Part shown: piece after piece, positions 26,707 to 37,466 of the stretch
Layout of the letters: each line of letters opens with the position of its first letter
Position numbering within the stretch: position 1 is the first letter of the stretch
Source: Methylotenera sp.
GTDB lineage: Bacteria > Pseudomonadota > Gammaproteobacteria > Burkholderiales > Methylophilaceae
Direction: 5' to 3'
Assembly (NCBI RefSeq): GCF_029945705.1
Contig: NZ_JAQSDC010000004.1
Location: 124,001 to 188,000, forward strand
Length of the DNA stretch: 64,000 nt
Translations under genes and position numbers: made by a program
The notes under the pieces: generated by a model
The model's database searches: none
Told to the model about the DNA's origin: nothing
The model's input: only the letters and a program-made list of their open reading frames with translations

Positions 26707-27381
26707 TTAAGCCATAAGGCTGTAACCCATCCCGCGATGCGTAATAATTGCTTCAGTTTGTGTGTCAATAGCACGCAACTTTGCACGCAAAGTTTTAATA
26801 TGCGCATCCACAGTGCGCTCCAAAGTGTTCTCGGCATTTACCCAGACAATATCCATCAATTGATTACGAGAGAACACGCGTTGCGGCTGTTGAATTAAGG
26901 TTTTAAGCAGCAGGAATTCATAACGCGTTAAATCTAAGTGTTGTCCGCGATATTGAATTCGATTCGCTAGTTCATCCACTAAAAATTGTACGTTTTGCTG
27001 ATTGGCGTTTGTCTTTAGTTCTGTGCGGCGCAATATCGCTTTCACTCTTGCGACGACCTCACGAGGACTAAATGGCTTGATAACATAATCGTCAGCACCA
27101 ATTTCTAAACCCACAATACGGTCAATTTCATGATTACGTGCGGTTAAAAATAAAATGGGAATATTAGATTCAGCACGTATGAGTTTGCAAACGCCAAAGC
27201 CTGTCATATCTGGTAAGCCCACATCCAAAATCACAAAATCAAAGGCCTGTTGCTTAATTTGTGGAATCGCATCGCCACCTAAAAGTCTGTGAGTGGTGGC
27301 AATCCCTGCTTCTTTAAAAGCATAAATCAGGGTTTCTGCAATGGCAGGCTCGTCTTCAATAATCAGTACATGGATTGGCAT
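26707..27381 (-). CDS. creB: Two-component response regulator CreB
   Basis: A 224-residue OmpR-class regulator. The receiver domain has the acidic pair (IIEDEP), the phospho-acceptor Asp in VILDVGLPDMTG (about 53), Thr/Lys signalling residues (FLTARN, VIKPFSP), and a C-terminal winged helix (TRYEFLLLKTLIQQPQRVFSRNQL, then RTVDAHIKTLRAKL). The match to CreB and the adjacent creC and creD support the name. It probably activates the two TTCAC-tagged promoters downstream. Confidence 0.9.
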   Translation of the reverse strand: MPIHVLIIEDEPAIAETLIYAFKEAGIATTHRLLGGDAIPQIKQQAFDFVILDVGLPDMTGFGVCKLIRAESNIPILFLTARNHEIDRIVGLEIGADDYVIKPFSPREVVARVKAILRRTELKTNANQQNVQFLVDELANRIQYRGQHLDLTRYEFLLLKTLIQQPQRVFSRNQLMDIVWVNAENTLERTVDAHIKTLRAKLRAIDTQTEAIITHRGMGYSLMA

Positions 27382-27407
27382 GGCAGTATTTTAGATGAGA
27401 AAGGTCT

Positions 27408-27713
27408 TCAATGTGGTGTTTCATTATTCATCTGATTTAAGGCATCGCTAATGACCTGCTCATCAGTCGGGCGCACTAAGCGACTGATTTCAACACCATC
27501 TTTTATAAAAACTAATGTAGGCCACAGTTTAACTGCATATTGGCGACCTAATCTTTGCCCTTTGCCATCTTCAATCTTGAAGTGTTTTACATTGGGATAG
27601 TGAAGCAAGGCTTTACTAATGATTGCCTGCGCAGCTTTACAATAACCGCACCAGCTTGCACCAAACTCAATCACGGTAAGGCCTTGTAACTGCTCGATTT
27701 CTTCTTTAGTCAT
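27408..27713 (-). CDS. Thioredoxin family protein
   Basis: A 101-residue cytoplasmic thioredoxin-fold protein with an active-site WCGYC (about residues 21-25, not the WCGPC of standard thioredoxin) and the cis-proline loop LWPTLVF. It lacks a signal peptide. It is likely a redox or monothiol-type chaperone of undefined substrate. It ends 26 bp before creB on the same strand and could be co-transcribed with creBC. Confidence 0.82.
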   Translation of the reverse strand: MTKEEIEQLQGLTVIEFGASWCGYCKAAQAIISKALLHYPNVKHFKIEDGKGQRLGRQYAVKLWPTLVFIKDGVEISRLVRPTDEQVISDALNQMNNETPH

Positions 27714-27834
27714 AGGCGTATTTTGGGTTGAGGTTGTTTAAGTTAATTAATAAGCATGCTTAAAATTGATTCTATTTGAGGATTCCTAGTCATAGCAGGG
27801 ACTTAACGTGCATATCCCCATGCACCTCACAATG

Positions 27835-27855
27835 TTATCCACAGAAATTGTGGAG
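27835..27855. promoter_or_regulatory. DnaA-box-like site with overlapping hairpin upstream of parE
   Basis: TTATCCACA at 27835-27843 is an exact DnaA-box consensus. It overlaps a short stem, TCCACA-GAAAT-TGTGGA. About 20 bases before it a second stem, GTGCAT-ATCCCC-ATGCAC, is present. A single box in front of a topoisomerase gene may be a DnaA-regulated promoter rather than an origin. Confidence 0.4.
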
Positions 27856-28021
27856 ACTGTTAATTAGCCAAATCCCTGCCGTAGTTATATCGCAAATCTC
27901 TGTTAAAGTGAATTTTTAATCGTAACTCGCTCAAAAAGACAATTAGTTAATTAAAATAGCGTTAAGTCAATTAAACTTAATATAAAAATTAGGTCGCACA
28001 TCAATTTAAAAGGTTAGCTGA

Positions 28022-30007
28022 ATGGCAGAAAAAGAATACGATGCAGACTCGGTAAAGGTGTTAAGGGGTTTAGAGCCTGTACGCGCAAGACCAGGAATGT
28101 ATACCCGCACGGATTCCCCAACGCATATTGTGCAAGAAGTCATCGATAACGCGGCAGATGAAGCATTGGGCGGTCACGCGACCACAATTCAAGTCACAAT
28201 ATTTAAAGATGGCGCGGTTGAGGTGTCTGATAACGGTCGTGGTATACCTGTAGAAATCCCAAAAGGTGAAACACAGCCAGCGGTAGAGCTTGTATTCGTG
28301 CAATTGCATGCTGGCGGTAAGTTTGATAAAGAAGATGAAAACAGTTCGTATCGGTTTTCTGGCGGTTTACATGGGGTTGGTGTTTCTGTCACTAATGCTT
28401 TATCTACGAGACTTGATGTCAAAGTGAGGCGCGATGGTAAAGTGCATAGTCTTTCTTTTGAAAATGGTAATTGCGTTACGCCATTAACTGAAACTGGCAA
28501 GTGTCTTAAAAAAGATACTGGCACCACAGTAAAGTGCTGGCCTGACCCTAAATACTTTGATTCGCCTAAGGTTTCACTTCAGCAGTTAGAGCATCTAATT
28601 AAATCAAAAGCGGTATTGTTACGCGGTGTGAGCGTGACGCTTTCTATTGAAGGTGCTGAAGGCTTTGAAGAGCGCTCTTGGACTTATGTTGACGGCCTGC
28701 CGCAATACTTGGATGAATTAATTGGAGAGCGCGAGTACGACGAAGACGAAACGCCCATTCCAATCATTTCGGGCGAGTTTTACCATCATGAAAATACTGA
28801 TGGTATTTCTAAAGGAGAAGGTGCAATTTGGGCGTTGTCGTTTGGTTCAGGCGGTGGACGTGGTGAATCTTACGTCAACCTGATTCCTACGCTCTCTGGC
28901 GGCACGCACGAGGCTGGCATGCGTAATGGGGTATTTGAGGCGGTTAAGTCGTTTATGGAGCATCACAGCATGATGCAACGCGGCGTTAAAGTCTCTTCAG
29001 AAGATGTTTGGAATAACGTTTGCTATGTATTAGCCGCAAAAGTATTAGATCCACAATTTCAAGGTCAAACTAAAGAAAAGCTGACTAACCGCGATGCCAT
29101 GAAAATGGTCGCGTCTGCCGTGAAACCCTATATGGAAACATGGTTGAGCCAAAACGTAGACCATGCAAAGCGCATCTCTGACTTGGTGAATCGCTCTGCG
29201 GCGGCACGCAATAAATCTACACAAAAAATTGAAAAGCGCAAATCTAGCGGTATTAATCTCATGCCAGCCAAACTTACTGACTGTGAAGCAGCTGGCACGA
29301 TGGAAGCTGAGTTGTTCTTGGTGGAGGGTGATTCTGCTGGCGGTAGCGCAAAAATGGGGCGCAACAATGAGTTTCAGTCTTTACTGCCTTTGCGGGGTAA
29401 GGTGCTCAATACTTGGGAAGTCGACGCAGGCCGCATATTCGGTAACTCTGAAGTACATGACATTTTTGTTGCTTTAGGTATTGAGCCGCACACGCTTAAA
29501 GATAATCCTGATTTTTCAGGTTTGCGTTATGGTAAGTTGTGCATATTGTCTGATGCGGACGTTGATGGGTCGCATATTCAAGTGTTGTTACTCACTATGT
29601 TGTTAAAACATGCGCCTAAGCTAATCGAACGTGGCCACGTATACATCTCACAACCTCCGTTGTACCGTATTGATGTGCCAGCGCAGGGCAAAAGCAAGCC
29701 ATTACGTAAAATTTATGTGTCTGATGATGCTGAGAAAATGTCCACCATAGAAAAACTCAAACGCGAAGGTATTGCTGAAGAAAAGTTAGGGATACAGCGT
29801 TTCAAAGGTCTAGGTGAAATGAATCCAGAACAACTATGGGAAACAACATTATGTCCTGATACGCGCCGCTTGATTCAAGTGCGATTGCCTGATGGTGAAG
29901 TTGCAGGTGCGCTCAAAATGTTTGATATGTTGATGGCAAAGAATGAGTCTGCCGCCAGAAAAGAATGGATAGAACGTCGCGGTAATGATGTGGAGGCGGA
30001 TGTTTAA
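28022..30007 (+). CDS. parE: DNA topoisomerase IV subunit B
   Basis: The ATPase subunit of topoisomerase IV, which decatenates sister chromosomes. It has 661 residues: a GHKL ATPase domain ([34 protein letters not shown]), a transducer, and a TOPRIM domain ([27 protein letters not shown]). The terminal [16 protein letters not shown] motif is present. ParE is preferred over GyrB because of length and because parC follows directly: the TAATG overlap couples translation. AAAGG precedes the ATG by 8 bases. Confidence 0.93.
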   Translation: MAEKEYDADSVKVLRGLEPVRARPGMYTRTDSPTHIVQEVIDNAADEALGGHATTIQVTIFKDGAVEVSDNGRGIPVEIPKGETQPAVELVFVQLHAGGKFDKEDENSSYRFSGGLHGVGVSVTNALSTRLDVKVRRDGKVHSLSFENGNCVTPLTETGKCLKKDTGTTVKCWPDPKYFDSPKVSLQQLEHLIKSKAVLLRGVSVTLSIEGAEGFEERSWTYVDGLPQYLDELIGEREYDEDETPIPIISGEFYHHENTDGISKGEGAIWALSFGSGGGRGESYVNLIPTLSGGTHEAGMRNGVFEAVKSFMEHHSMMQRGVKVSSEDVWNNVCYVLAAKVLDPQFQGQTKEKLTNRDAMKMVASAVKPYMETWLSQNVDHAKRISDLVNRSAAARNKSTQKIEKRKSSGINLMPAKLTDCEAAGTMEAELFLVEGDSAGGSAKMGRNNEFQSLLPLRGKVLNTWEVDAGRIFGNSEVHDIFVALGIEPHTLKDNPDFSGLRYGKLCILSDADVDGSHIQVLLLTMLLKHAPKLIERGHVYISQPPLYRIDVPAQGKSKPLRKIYVSDDAEKMSTIEKLKREGIAEEKLGIQRFKGLGEMNPEQLWETTLCPDTRRLIQVRLPDGEVAGALKMFDMLMAKNESAARKEWIERRGNDVEADV

Positions 30008-32292
30008 TGGATATCAGTATGTTAGAAAGTAGCAATGATGAAAATGCAGTGCCGATTGGCGCATATGCAGAGGAAGCCTATTTAGCTTATGCCGTTTCTG
30101 TCGTAAAAGGGCGTGCGCTGCCATCTGTGGAGGATGGTCAGAAACCAGTACAACGCCGTATTTTATTTGCCATGAAAGAAATGGGCTTGGTAGCTGGCGT
30201 TAAGCCAGTCAAATCAGCGCGTGTAGTGGGTAACGTGCTAGGTATGTACCATCCGCATGGCGATAGTTCTGCATATGAGGCTGCCGTTCGGTTGGCGCAA
30301 GACTTCACGCTACGGTACCCATTGATTGATGGGCAAGGTAACTTCGGCTCACGTGATGGCGATGGCGCAGCCGCAATGCGATACACCGAGATGCGTTTGT
30401 CACCTATTGCTGATTTACTGCTATCCGAGATTGACCGAGGTACAGTTAATTTCCAAAGCAATTACGATGGTGCTTTTCAAGAGCCAGTGCTGCTACCAGC
30501 TCGTTTGCCAATGATGTTATTGAATGGCGCTTCTGGCATTGCCGTGGGCATGGCGACTGAGATGATTCCGCACAATATGCGAGAAATCGCCAATGCGGTA
30601 CTGCATGTGATGGATAACCCAGACTGCACAACAGCTGAGTTTATGCAGCATGTACCTGGCCCTGACTTTCCAGGTGGAGGTCAGCTCATTACACAAACCG
30701 CAGACATCCTTTCTACTTACGAAACAGGTCGTGGTTCATTAAGACTGCGTGCGAGATGGATAGTCGAGCCGATGGCGCGCGGACAATGGCGTATCATCAT
30801 TCATGAATTGCCGCATGGGGTTTCTGTAGAAACGATACAAGATGAAATTCTTGCCATTTCTAATCCTAAGCCGAAAAAAGACAAAAAAACTATAGACCAA
30901 GATCAATTGCTAGTGAAGCAATCGGCTTTGAGCATGATAGATACGGTGAAAAGCGAAGGCAAAAAAGATGTCCGCCTGATTATCGAGCCAAAAACGAGCA
31001 AGGTTTCTAGCGATGAGTTAATGGCGTTCTTGCTGCTACATACCAGCATGGAAGTCTCATGTCCCGTGAATATGGTGATGATAGGCACAGACGGTCGCCC
31101 TGCGCAAAAAGGCATGGTGGCGATTCTTAAAGAGTGGATAGCTTTCCGCCTGAATGTTGTACGCAGACGCTGCCAGTTTGATTTAGATAAAATCAATAAA
31201 CGCATTCATATTTTAGAAGGTCGTATGATTGCCTTCTTGCATATTGATGAAGTGATACGAGTGATTCGTAATTCAGATGAACCGAAAACCGATTTGATCG
31301 CAGCGTTTCAATTAAGTGAAATACAAGCCGAAGATATTCTAGAAATCAGATTACGTCAGCTCGCTAGGCTTGAAGGCTTTAAGATTGAAAAAGAGCTAAA
31401 AGACTTACGTGAAGAAGCCGATGGTTTGCAAAACATATTAGGCAGCGACAATAAATTACGCAAACTCACTGCAAAAGAAATCAAGCAAGATGCGGAAAAA
31501 TACGGCGATGATCGCCGTACCCTGATTGAGCCTGTGGAGCGTGCGCAGGGTGGTCAAAAAGCTTTTGTGGTGGATGAACCGGTAACTATTCTGCTTTCTA
31601 AAAATGGTTGGATTAGAGCTAGACAAGGGCACGGTGTTGAACGTGACTCAATCGTGTGGAAGTCTGGCGATGGTGAGTTTGCGGTCATTGAAACGCGCAC
31701 AGTGCTGCCGATTGTCCTGTTAGACACCAATGGCCGTTGTTACGCCTTTGATGCCTCTACAGTGCCAGGCGGTAAGGGTGATGGCATTCCGCTCAGCTCA
31801 ATCATTGAAGTGCAAAATGGCGCTAAATTGGCCCATGCGCTTTCAGGTAAAGATGACGACCGATACTTATTTGCCACATCAAATAGCTACGGGTTTGTTG
31901 CACCACTTAAAGGCTTAGTGGCAAGACCTAAAGCGGGTAAGGCTTTTATGAAGCCAGAAGACGGCGCGCTGATATTGCCACCCATTAAATTAGATGAACG
32001 CACGCACCTTGCGGTGACTTCATCTGAAAGTAAATTATTGGTATTCCCAATCAGTGAGGTGAATGAGTATCCAAATGGCGGCAAAGGCGTACGTATGATG
32101 GATATTCCAGATAAGGCTTCATTGTCACGAATCGAACTAAGTGATGGGCTAACTGCTAATATCGCTATTAGAGGTAAAGTTAAAGTGCTCGAAGGGGAGA
32201 GTTTAAGTAAATTCCTGCTCAAACGCGCCAGAAAAGGCCATGATATGAAAGAGACTAAAGCGCCAGTAAAGCGTCAAGTTTCACTTTTTTAA
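30007..32292 (+). CDS. parC: DNA topoisomerase IV subunit A
   Basis: The DNA-cleaving subunit of topoisomerase IV, 761 residues. The N-terminal domain has [36 protein letters not shown] (the quinolone-resistance region) and the active-site tyrosine in [14 protein letters not shown] (about 126). A degenerate C-terminal beta-pinwheel follows, lacking the GyrA-box. This, with the shorter tail, supports ParC over GyrA. It is coupled to parE and ends at a strong bidirectional terminator. Confidence 0.93.
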   Translation: MDISMLESSNDENAVPIGAYAEEAYLAYAVSVVKGRALPSVEDGQKPVQRRILFAMKEMGLVAGVKPVKSARVVGNVLGMYHPHGDSSAYEAAVRLAQDFTLRYPLIDGQGNFGSRDGDGAAAMRYTEMRLSPIADLLLSEIDRGTVNFQSNYDGAFQEPVLLPARLPMMLLNGASGIAVGMATEMIPHNMREIANAVLHVMDNPDCTTAEFMQHVPGPDFPGGGQLITQTADILSTYETGRGSLRLRARWIVEPMARGQWRIIIHELPHGVSVETIQDEILAISNPKPKKDKKTIDQDQLLVKQSALSMIDTVKSEGKKDVRLIIEPKTSKVSSDELMAFLLLHTSMEVSCPVNMVMIGTDGRPAQKGMVAILKEWIAFRLNVVRRRCQFDLDKINKRIHILEGRMIAFLHIDEVIRVIRNSDEPKTDLIAAFQLSEIQAEDILEIRLRQLARLEGFKIEKELKDLREEADGLQNILGSDNKLRKLTAKEIKQDAEKYGDDRRTLIEPVERAQGGQKAFVVDEPVTILLSKNGWIRARQGHGVERDSIVWKSGDGEFAVIETRTVLPIVLLDTNGRCYAFDASTVPGGKGDGIPLSSIIEVQNGAKLAHALSGKDDDRYLFATSNSYGFVAPLKGLVARPKAGKAFMKPEDGALILPPIKLDERTHLAVTSSESKLLVFPISEVNEYPNGGKGVRMMDIPDKASLSRIELSDGLTANIAIRGKVKVLEGESLSKFLLKRARKGHDMKETKAPVKRQVSLF

Positions 32293-32331
32293 TTCTCGGT
32301 ATAGTTAAGTCGAGAGCTAAATGGGTTCTAT

Positions 32332-32369
32332 AAAACCAAAAGGCCGCATTAATGCGGCCTTTTGGTTTT
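32332..32369. terminator. Perfect 38-bp palindrome, bidirectional terminator between parC and dnaJ
   Basis: The sequence is a loop-less perfect palindrome: AAAACCAAAAGGCCGCATT followed by its reverse complement. The GC core (AGGCCGC) and T-run on both strands fit intrinsic termination in both directions, serving the convergent parC and dnaJ genes. Confidence 0.9.
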
Positions 32370-32404
32370 TAGTAACTAAGTAGTTCGTTTAATTTAATGG
32401 TAAA

Positions 32405-33526
32405 TTAACCAAAGAAATCTTTTGCTTTATCTACCCAACTTTTATTTTTTGGGCTATGTTTGCCAGAATCCGCTTGGGTGCTAGTTTCAAATTCACGTAG
32501 CAAGTCTTTTTGTTTTTCAGTTAATTTCACTGGCGTTTCAACAATGACATGTACCATTAAATCGCCACTTTCAGATTGGCGTAGCGGTTTAATGCCTTTG
32601 CCTCGTAACCTGAATACACCACCTGTTTGCGTTTCTGCTGGAATTTTCATTTTGGCAGAGCCGCCTAAAGTTGGCACTTCAATCTCGCCACCTAATGCCG
32701 CAGTGCTAAAGCTAATTGGCATTTCGCAATGTAAGTTTCCGCCTTCGCGTTGGAAAATATTGTGCTCTTTTAGATGAATTACAACATATAGATCACCTGT
32801 TGGGCCGCCATTTACGCCTCCCTCACCTTCGCCGCTTAGACGAATTCTATCGCCTTCGTCCACGCCAGCTGGAATTTTCACAGAAAGTGTTTTGTTTTGT
32901 TTGGTTCTACCTGCGCCGCTACAGGTTGGGCAAGGCTCTTTGACCATTTTGCCGTTACCGTGACATTTTGGACAGGTTTGCTGTACCGAGAAAAAGCCTT
33001 GTTGCATACGCACTTGACCGTGGCCAGCACAGGTTGTACAAGTCACAGGCTGCGTGCCAGGGCGTGCACCTGAACCTTTACAGGTTTCACAAGTAGATTG
33101 CACTGGAATACGAATTTTAGACTCGGTTCCTTTTGCGGCATCTTCAAGTGAGATTTCCATGTTGTAGCGTAAGTCCGCACCGCGATAAACGTTATTGCGT
33201 TGTCCGCCAGCACGACCGCCACCGAAAATGTCGCCAAAAATATCACCAAAGGCATCACCGAAACCTGCGCCACCAAATCCACCTGCACCGCCACCTTGCT
33301 CTACGCCCGCATGACCATACTGGTCGTAAGCTGCACGCTTTTGGTCATCAGAAAGCATCTCATAAGCTTCTTTAGCTTCTTTAAAGTGCTCTTCTGCATT
33401 TGGGTTGTCAGGATTACGATCTGGGTGGTGCTTCATCGCAAGTTTACGATAAGACTTTTTAATCTCTTCTTCTGAAGCGTCTTTATTAACGCCCAATATT
33501 TCGTAATAATCTCTTTTAGTAGCCAT
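32405..33526 (-). CDS. dnaJ: Chaperone protein DnaJ
   Basis: The Hsp40 co-chaperone that delivers substrates to DnaK and stimulates its ATPase. It has 373 residues: a J domain with HPD in KHHPDRNP (about 33), a Gly/Phe-rich linker ([13 protein letters not shown]), and four CxxCxGxG zinc repeats ([32 protein letters not shown]). C-terminal substrate-binding domains follow. It is downstream of dnaK across a strong hairpin, which likely lowers its expression relative to dnaK. Confidence 0.97.
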   Translation of the reverse strand: MATKRDYYEILGVNKDASEEEIKKSYRKLAMKHHPDRNPDNPNAEEHFKEAKEAYEMLSDDQKRAAYDQYGHAGVEQGGGAGGFGGAGFGDAFGDIFGDIFGGGRAGGQRNNVYRGADLRYNMEISLEDAAKGTESKIRIPVQSTCETCKGSGARPGTQPVTCTTCAGHGQVRMQQGFFSVQQTCPKCHGNGKMVKEPCPTCSGAGRTKQNKTLSVKIPAGVDEGDRIRLSGEGEGGVNGGPTGDLYVVIHLKEHNIFQREGGNLHCEMPISFSTAALGGEIEVPTLGGSAKMKIPAETQTGGVFRLRGKGIKPLRQSESGDLMVHVIVETPVKLTEKQKDLLREFETSTQADSGKHSPKNKSWVDKAKDFFG

Positions 33527-33573
33527 AATTCAGTCAGTATTCAGTTGTTGTTAGCGGGGTGTTGATAGCGAAA

Positions 33574-33606
33574 AGTCGTTAGCATCATTTTGTGATGCTA
33601 ACGACT
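33574..33606 (-). terminator. 14-bp perfect hairpin between dnaK and dnaJ (attenuator)
   Basis: AGTCGTTAGCATCA (33574-33587) pairs perfectly with TGATGCTAACGACT (33593-33606) over a 5-base loop. On the minus strand it is followed by TTTT, giving the form of a leaky intrinsic terminator. It would let most transcripts end after dnaK. Confidence 0.75.
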
Positions 33607-33632
33607 ATAAGCTAAAGACTAAAAATTGTGAA

Positions 33633-35558
33633 TTAGTCTTTTTTCACTTCTTCAAACTCTGCATCTACCACGTCACCATCCACTGTTTTTTCAGTTTCTT
33701 GGCTCGGTTGAGCGCTTTGTGTGTTGGCTTCCGCTTGTTCAGCAGCGTAGACTTTTTCACCTAGTTTTTGTGATGCTTCAGTCAAGACTGCTGTTTTAGC
33801 TTCAATCGCGTCTTTATCATCTGATTGCAGCACTTCTTCAACACCTTTAATAGCTGCTTCAATGGCTTCTTTTTCAGCAGCATCCAATTTATCGCCATGC
33901 TCAGACAATGATTTTTTCACACTATGTACCATGCCATCAGCTGCATTGCGGGCATCAACTAACTCACGATATTTCTTATCTTCATCTGCATATTTAATCG
34001 CATCTTCTTCCATTTGCTGAATTTCAGCTTCAGACAAACCAGAGTTCGCTTTAATGGTAATTTTATTTTCTTTACCAGTCGCTTTATCTTTAGCAGATAC
34101 ATGCAAAATACCGTTGGCATCAATATCAAATGTCACTTCAATTTGTGGCATACCACGTGGTGCTGGAGGAATGTCACTTAAGTTGAATTGACCAAGCGAT
34201 TTATTGGCAGCCGCTTTTTCACGTTCACCTTGCAACACTTGAATCGTCACTGCATTTTGATTGTCATCCGCAGTAGAGAACGTTTGTGATGCTTTGGTTG
34301 GAATGGTCGTGTTTTTCTTAATCACTTTAGTCATCACGCCACCAAGTGTTTCAATACCTAGTGATAATGGTGTTACATCAAGCAACAACACATCTTTAAC
34401 ATCACCTTTTAACACGCCACCTTGAATTGCTGCACCAACAGCTACCGCTTCATCAGGGTTAACGTCTTTACGTGGCTCTTTACCAAAAATCTCTTTCACT
34501 TTCTCTTGCACTTTTGGCATGCGGCTTTGACCACCAACCAAAATCACGTCGGTAATATCGTCAATTGAAACGCCTGCATCTTTAATGGCCATGCGGCATG
34601 GTGCCATTGTGCGTTCAATCAAATCTTCAACTAAGCTTTCTAATTTTGCACGCGTAATTTTTACTACTAAGTGTTTAGGACCAGTTGCATCTGCTGTAAT
34701 GTATGGCAAGTTCACTTCAGTTTGTGTAGCGCCAGAAAGCTCGATTTTTGCTTTCTCAGCCGCCTCTTTCAAACGTTGTTTTGCCAATAAATCATTACGT
34801 AGGTCTAAACCACCGTTTTCTTTTTTGAACTCATCTGCCAAAAAGTCGATTAAACGGTTATCAAAGTCTTCACCACCTAAGAATGTGTCACCGTTGGTTG
34901 AAAGTACTTCAAATTGATGTTCGCCATCAATGCTTGAAATCTCAATGATAGACACGTCAAATGTACCGCCGCCCAAGTCATACACGGCAATTTTACGATC
35001 ACCTTCTTGTTTATCTAAACCAAAGGCTAATGCAGCAGCAGTTGGCTCATTGATAATACGTTTAACATCTAAACCTGCGATACGACCTGCATCTTTAGTC
35101 GCTTGACGTTGGCTATCGTTAAAGTAAGCAGGCACCGTAATAACCGCTTCTGTCACTTCTTCACCTAAGTAGTCTTCAGCAGTTTTCTTCATTTTGCGTA
35201 AAACTTCAGCAGAAATTTGCGGTGGCGCCATTTTCACGCCACGAATTTCCACCCATGCATCGCCGTTATCCGCTTTTGCGATGGTGTACGGCATTAAACC
35301 GATGTCTTTTTGTACTTCTTTTTCGTCAAAACGACGACCAATCAAACGTTTAACTGCGTATAGCGTATTTTTAGGGTTAGTCACCGCTTGGCGTTTTGCT
35401 GGCGCGCCAGCCAAAATCTCACCATCTTCTTGATATGCAATAATTGAAGGTGTAGTGCGTGTACCTTCAGCATTTTCAATCACGCGAGGTTTGCCACCTT
35501 CCATCACAGCTACGCAAGAGTTCGTTGTACCTAAGTCAATACCAATAATTTTTCCCAT
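33633..35558 (-). CDS. dnaK: Chaperone protein DnaK (Hsp70)
   Basis: The main ATP-driven folding chaperone, 641 residues. The nucleotide domain has [32 protein letters not shown] and [13 protein letters not shown]. The substrate domain has [20 protein letters not shown], and an EEVKKD C-terminal tail follows, typical of bacterial DnaK. It has a clear AGGA ribosome site and a heat-shock-type promoter upstream. It lies between grpE and dnaJ. Confidence 0.98.
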   Translation of the reverse strand: MGKIIGIDLGTTNSCVAVMEGGKPRVIENAEGTRTTPSIIAYQEDGEILAGAPAKRQAVTNPKNTLYAVKRLIGRRFDEKEVQKDIGLMPYTIAKADNGDAWVEIRGVKMAPPQISAEVLRKMKKTAEDYLGEEVTEAVITVPAYFNDSQRQATKDAGRIAGLDVKRIINEPTAAALAFGLDKQEGDRKIAVYDLGGGTFDVSIIEISSIDGEHQFEVLSTNGDTFLGGEDFDNRLIDFLADEFKKENGGLDLRNDLLAKQRLKEAAEKAKIELSGATQTEVNLPYITADATGPKHLVVKITRAKLESLVEDLIERTMAPCRMAIKDAGVSIDDITDVILVGGQSRMPKVQEKVKEIFGKEPRKDVNPDEAVAVGAAIQGGVLKGDVKDVLLLDVTPLSLGIETLGGVMTKVIKKNTTIPTKASQTFSTADDNQNAVTIQVLQGEREKAAANKSLGQFNLSDIPPAPRGMPQIEVTFDIDANGILHVSAKDKATGKENKITIKANSGLSEAEIQQMEEDAIKYADEDKKYRELVDARNAADGMVHSVKKSLSEHGDKLDAAEKEAIEAAIKGVEEVLQSDDKDAIEAKTAVLTEASQKLGEKVYAAEQAEANTQSAQPSQETEKTVDGDVVDAEFEEVKKD

Positions 35559-35637
35559 AATTCCTATTCCTTTTTCTACTCATTAATTTGCTGCATTACT
35601 TTGTGTAATCAGCGGTGTTAAATTTTTACCTTGAAGC

Positions 35638-35667
35638 TATTGTGGTGATTGTTTTTGTTATTTCAAG
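35638..35667 (-). promoter_or_regulatory. Candidate sigma-32 promoter upstream of dnaK
   Basis: On the minus strand an exact CTTGAAA (-35 type) is followed after about 15 bases by CCACAATA, a partial match to the CCCCATnT -10. It lies about 80-110 bp before the dnaK start. Confidence 0.5.
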
Positions 35668-35735
35668 TGTCTGAGATTGCTAGATTTAATTAAGATTTTG
35701 ATTTAATTAAAAATATAGCTTAATTTTTTAATCAA

Positions 35736-36251
35736 TTACTTAGCTACCATTACCAAAGCAGGGCGCAATACGCGGTCATTCAGCGTATAACCTTTTTGCA
35801 ATACTGTTGTCACGGTATTAGGCTCGCCACTATTTTCTAACATGCTAATGGCTTGATGTTTGTTAGGGTCAAATTTCTCGCCTAATGGATTAATTTCAGT
35901 AATATTGAATTTATCAAACACAGAAGCTAACTGATTGGTCGTGATTTGCACACCATCCTTATAGCTTTGCACGTCAGCAGCTTCAATAAGCAAGGCTGCA
36001 TCTAAGCTATCTTTCACTGCAAGTAACTCATTTGAGAATTTTTCTAAAGCAAACTTGCGTGCCTTTTCAATATCATCCATCGCGCGGCGGCGAATATTTT
36101 CACCATCAGCTTTAACGTATAAAACCGCGGCTTGAGCTTCTTTAAGCTGAGCTTCTAGTTCACCAATACGATCATCTAATGAGCCAGCAGCGCCACTTTG
36201 TTGTAAATCTTCTTCAGCTAGCATATTGTCTTCTTGTGTGTTTTCAGTCAT
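35736..36251 (-). CDS. grpE: Nucleotide exchange factor GrpE
   Basis: A 171-residue protein that releases ADP from DnaK. It has the usual N-terminal coiled coil ([32 protein letters not shown], about 28-60). The C-terminal beta domain has the family motif [14 protein letters not shown] and ends with [18 protein letters not shown]. It is first in the grpE-dnaK-dnaJ cluster and preceded by a good sigma-32 promoter. Confidence 0.96.
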   Translation of the reverse strand: MTENTQEDNMLAEEDLQQSGAAGSLDDRIGELEAQLKEAQAAVLYVKADGENIRRRAMDDIEKARKFALEKFSNELLAVKDSLDAALLIEAADVQSYKDGVQITTNQLASVFDKFNITEINPLGEKFDPNKHQAISMLENSGEPNTVTTVLQKGYTLNDRVLRPALVMVAK

Positions 36252-36297
36252 GAATTATTCCTAATTATTTATCAGTAATTATTAAAACAATATTCAT

Positions 36298-36327
36298 ATA
36301 ATGGAGATGCTTTATCAAATCTCAAGC
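36298..36327 (-). promoter_or_regulatory. Candidate sigma-32 (heat-shock) promoter upstream of grpE
   Basis: On the minus strand CTTGAGA, a 13-base spacer and CTCCATTA closely match the CTTGAAA-N13-CCCCATnT consensus. It sits about 50-75 bp before the grpE start. No CIRCE inverted repeat is present near this operon. Confidence 0.6.
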
Positions 36328-36388
36328 ATTTGACTGAAATTTTCTTGAATTTAAAAAGGCTGGGGTGTTCATCGCCTCACTAGATCTT

Positions 36389-37294
36389 TTATAAAACTGG
36401 CGGAGGGGCTTGGTTACGGACCTTGTAACGATCGTACATCCATAAGTACTGCTCAGGACATTGTTTAATCGTATGTTCAATTTCCGTATTCAATAAAGCT
36501 GGCGTAGCAATAGCGCCAGCTTCTAATGCACGAATATGGATGTTGTAGCCGCGACCAAAACTTAAGCGCTCACCAAAAGCCATAAAAACCTGCGCGCCAG
36601 TTTTTTGGGCTAATTTTGAGGCAAGTGTCATTGTGTAGGCGGCACGACCAAAAAATGGAACCCATTCTCCTTCGCCTTCATAAGGGGCTTGGTCCGGTAG
36701 AATTCCAACGGCTTCACCACGTTTAAGTGCTTGCAATAGATGTTTAACGCCTTGGGCATTAGCTGGAGCTAAATGAATTAGCCCACGCTCACGGCCGTTG
36801 GTTATGAGCGGTAATAACCATTTTTGGCGTGGTGGGCGATAAAGTACCGCCATAGGATGTTGTGAGCCATAGTAAAGGGATGTGATTTCAAAGCAACCTA
36901 AATGCGGCGTGAGAAATATAATACCTTTGCCTGCTTTAAGTGCTTGCTCAACCGCAACCCAACCAAACACCGCCTTTACCCAATTGGTAACTTTGTTTTG
37001 AGGTTTAAACCAAATGGCGAAAGTTTCAAGGGCACCTTTACTGTTTTCAAGTGTGCTTTTAAACAATAGTTTATTTAAATCATTATCGCCGGAAGTTAAT
37101 CCACATTGCTTAAGGTTACGTATCGCATGATCACGATGATCTTTATTAAATATATAGCTCATTAAACCAAGTATCACACCAAGCCCATGAATGATTGGCA
37201 GTGGCAAAAATCTCAATAGTTTTAGGCTGCTTATAGCCAATAATATGAAATTACTTTTAAGTGTTGATTTTAATGAATTCATTCGAAATCGCAT
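36389..37294 (-). CDS. Lipid A biosynthesis acyltransferase (LpxL/HtrB family)
   Basis: A 301-residue inner-membrane acyltransferase that transfers a secondary acyl chain from acyl-ACP to a Kdo-lipid A precursor. It has an N-terminal membrane anchor, the catalytic HX4E motif in PHLGCFEIT (about 130-135), LYRPPRQKWL, and GVKHLLQALKRGEAVGILPDQAP. The family includes LpxL, LpxM and LpxP; which chain it adds cannot be told. It is divergent from the broken Kdo hydroxylase, again at the lipid A/core boundary. An internal ATG at 37282 is an alternative start. Confidence 0.88.
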   Translation of the reverse strand: MRFRMNSLKSTLKSNFILLAISSLKLLRFLPLPIIHGLGVILGLMSYIFNKDHRDHAIRNLKQCGLTSGDNDLNKLLFKSTLENSKGALETFAIWFKPQNKVTNWVKAVFGWVAVEQALKAGKGIIFLTPHLGCFEITSLYYGSQHPMAVLYRPPRQKWLLPLITNGRERGLIHLAPANAQGVKHLLQALKRGEAVGILPDQAPYEGEGEWVPFFGRAAYTMTLASKLAQKTGAQVFMAFGERLSFGRGYNIHIRALEAGAIATPALLNTEIEHTIKQCPEQYLWMYDRYKVRNQAPPPVL

Positions 37295-37466
37295 TTAATG
37301 CGTTAAGTTGTATGGTAGCTGTGAGTTACAATAACACAAGTTTTCAGCACGACATTATCTCGTGTATATTATGTTGTAAAAGCGGTAGTGTGTTATTAGG
37401 TACTTATTGAAAAGTATACTGCTACATTTAGGATTTGAGTATAGGCTAAGAATGCGAGAGTTGAAG

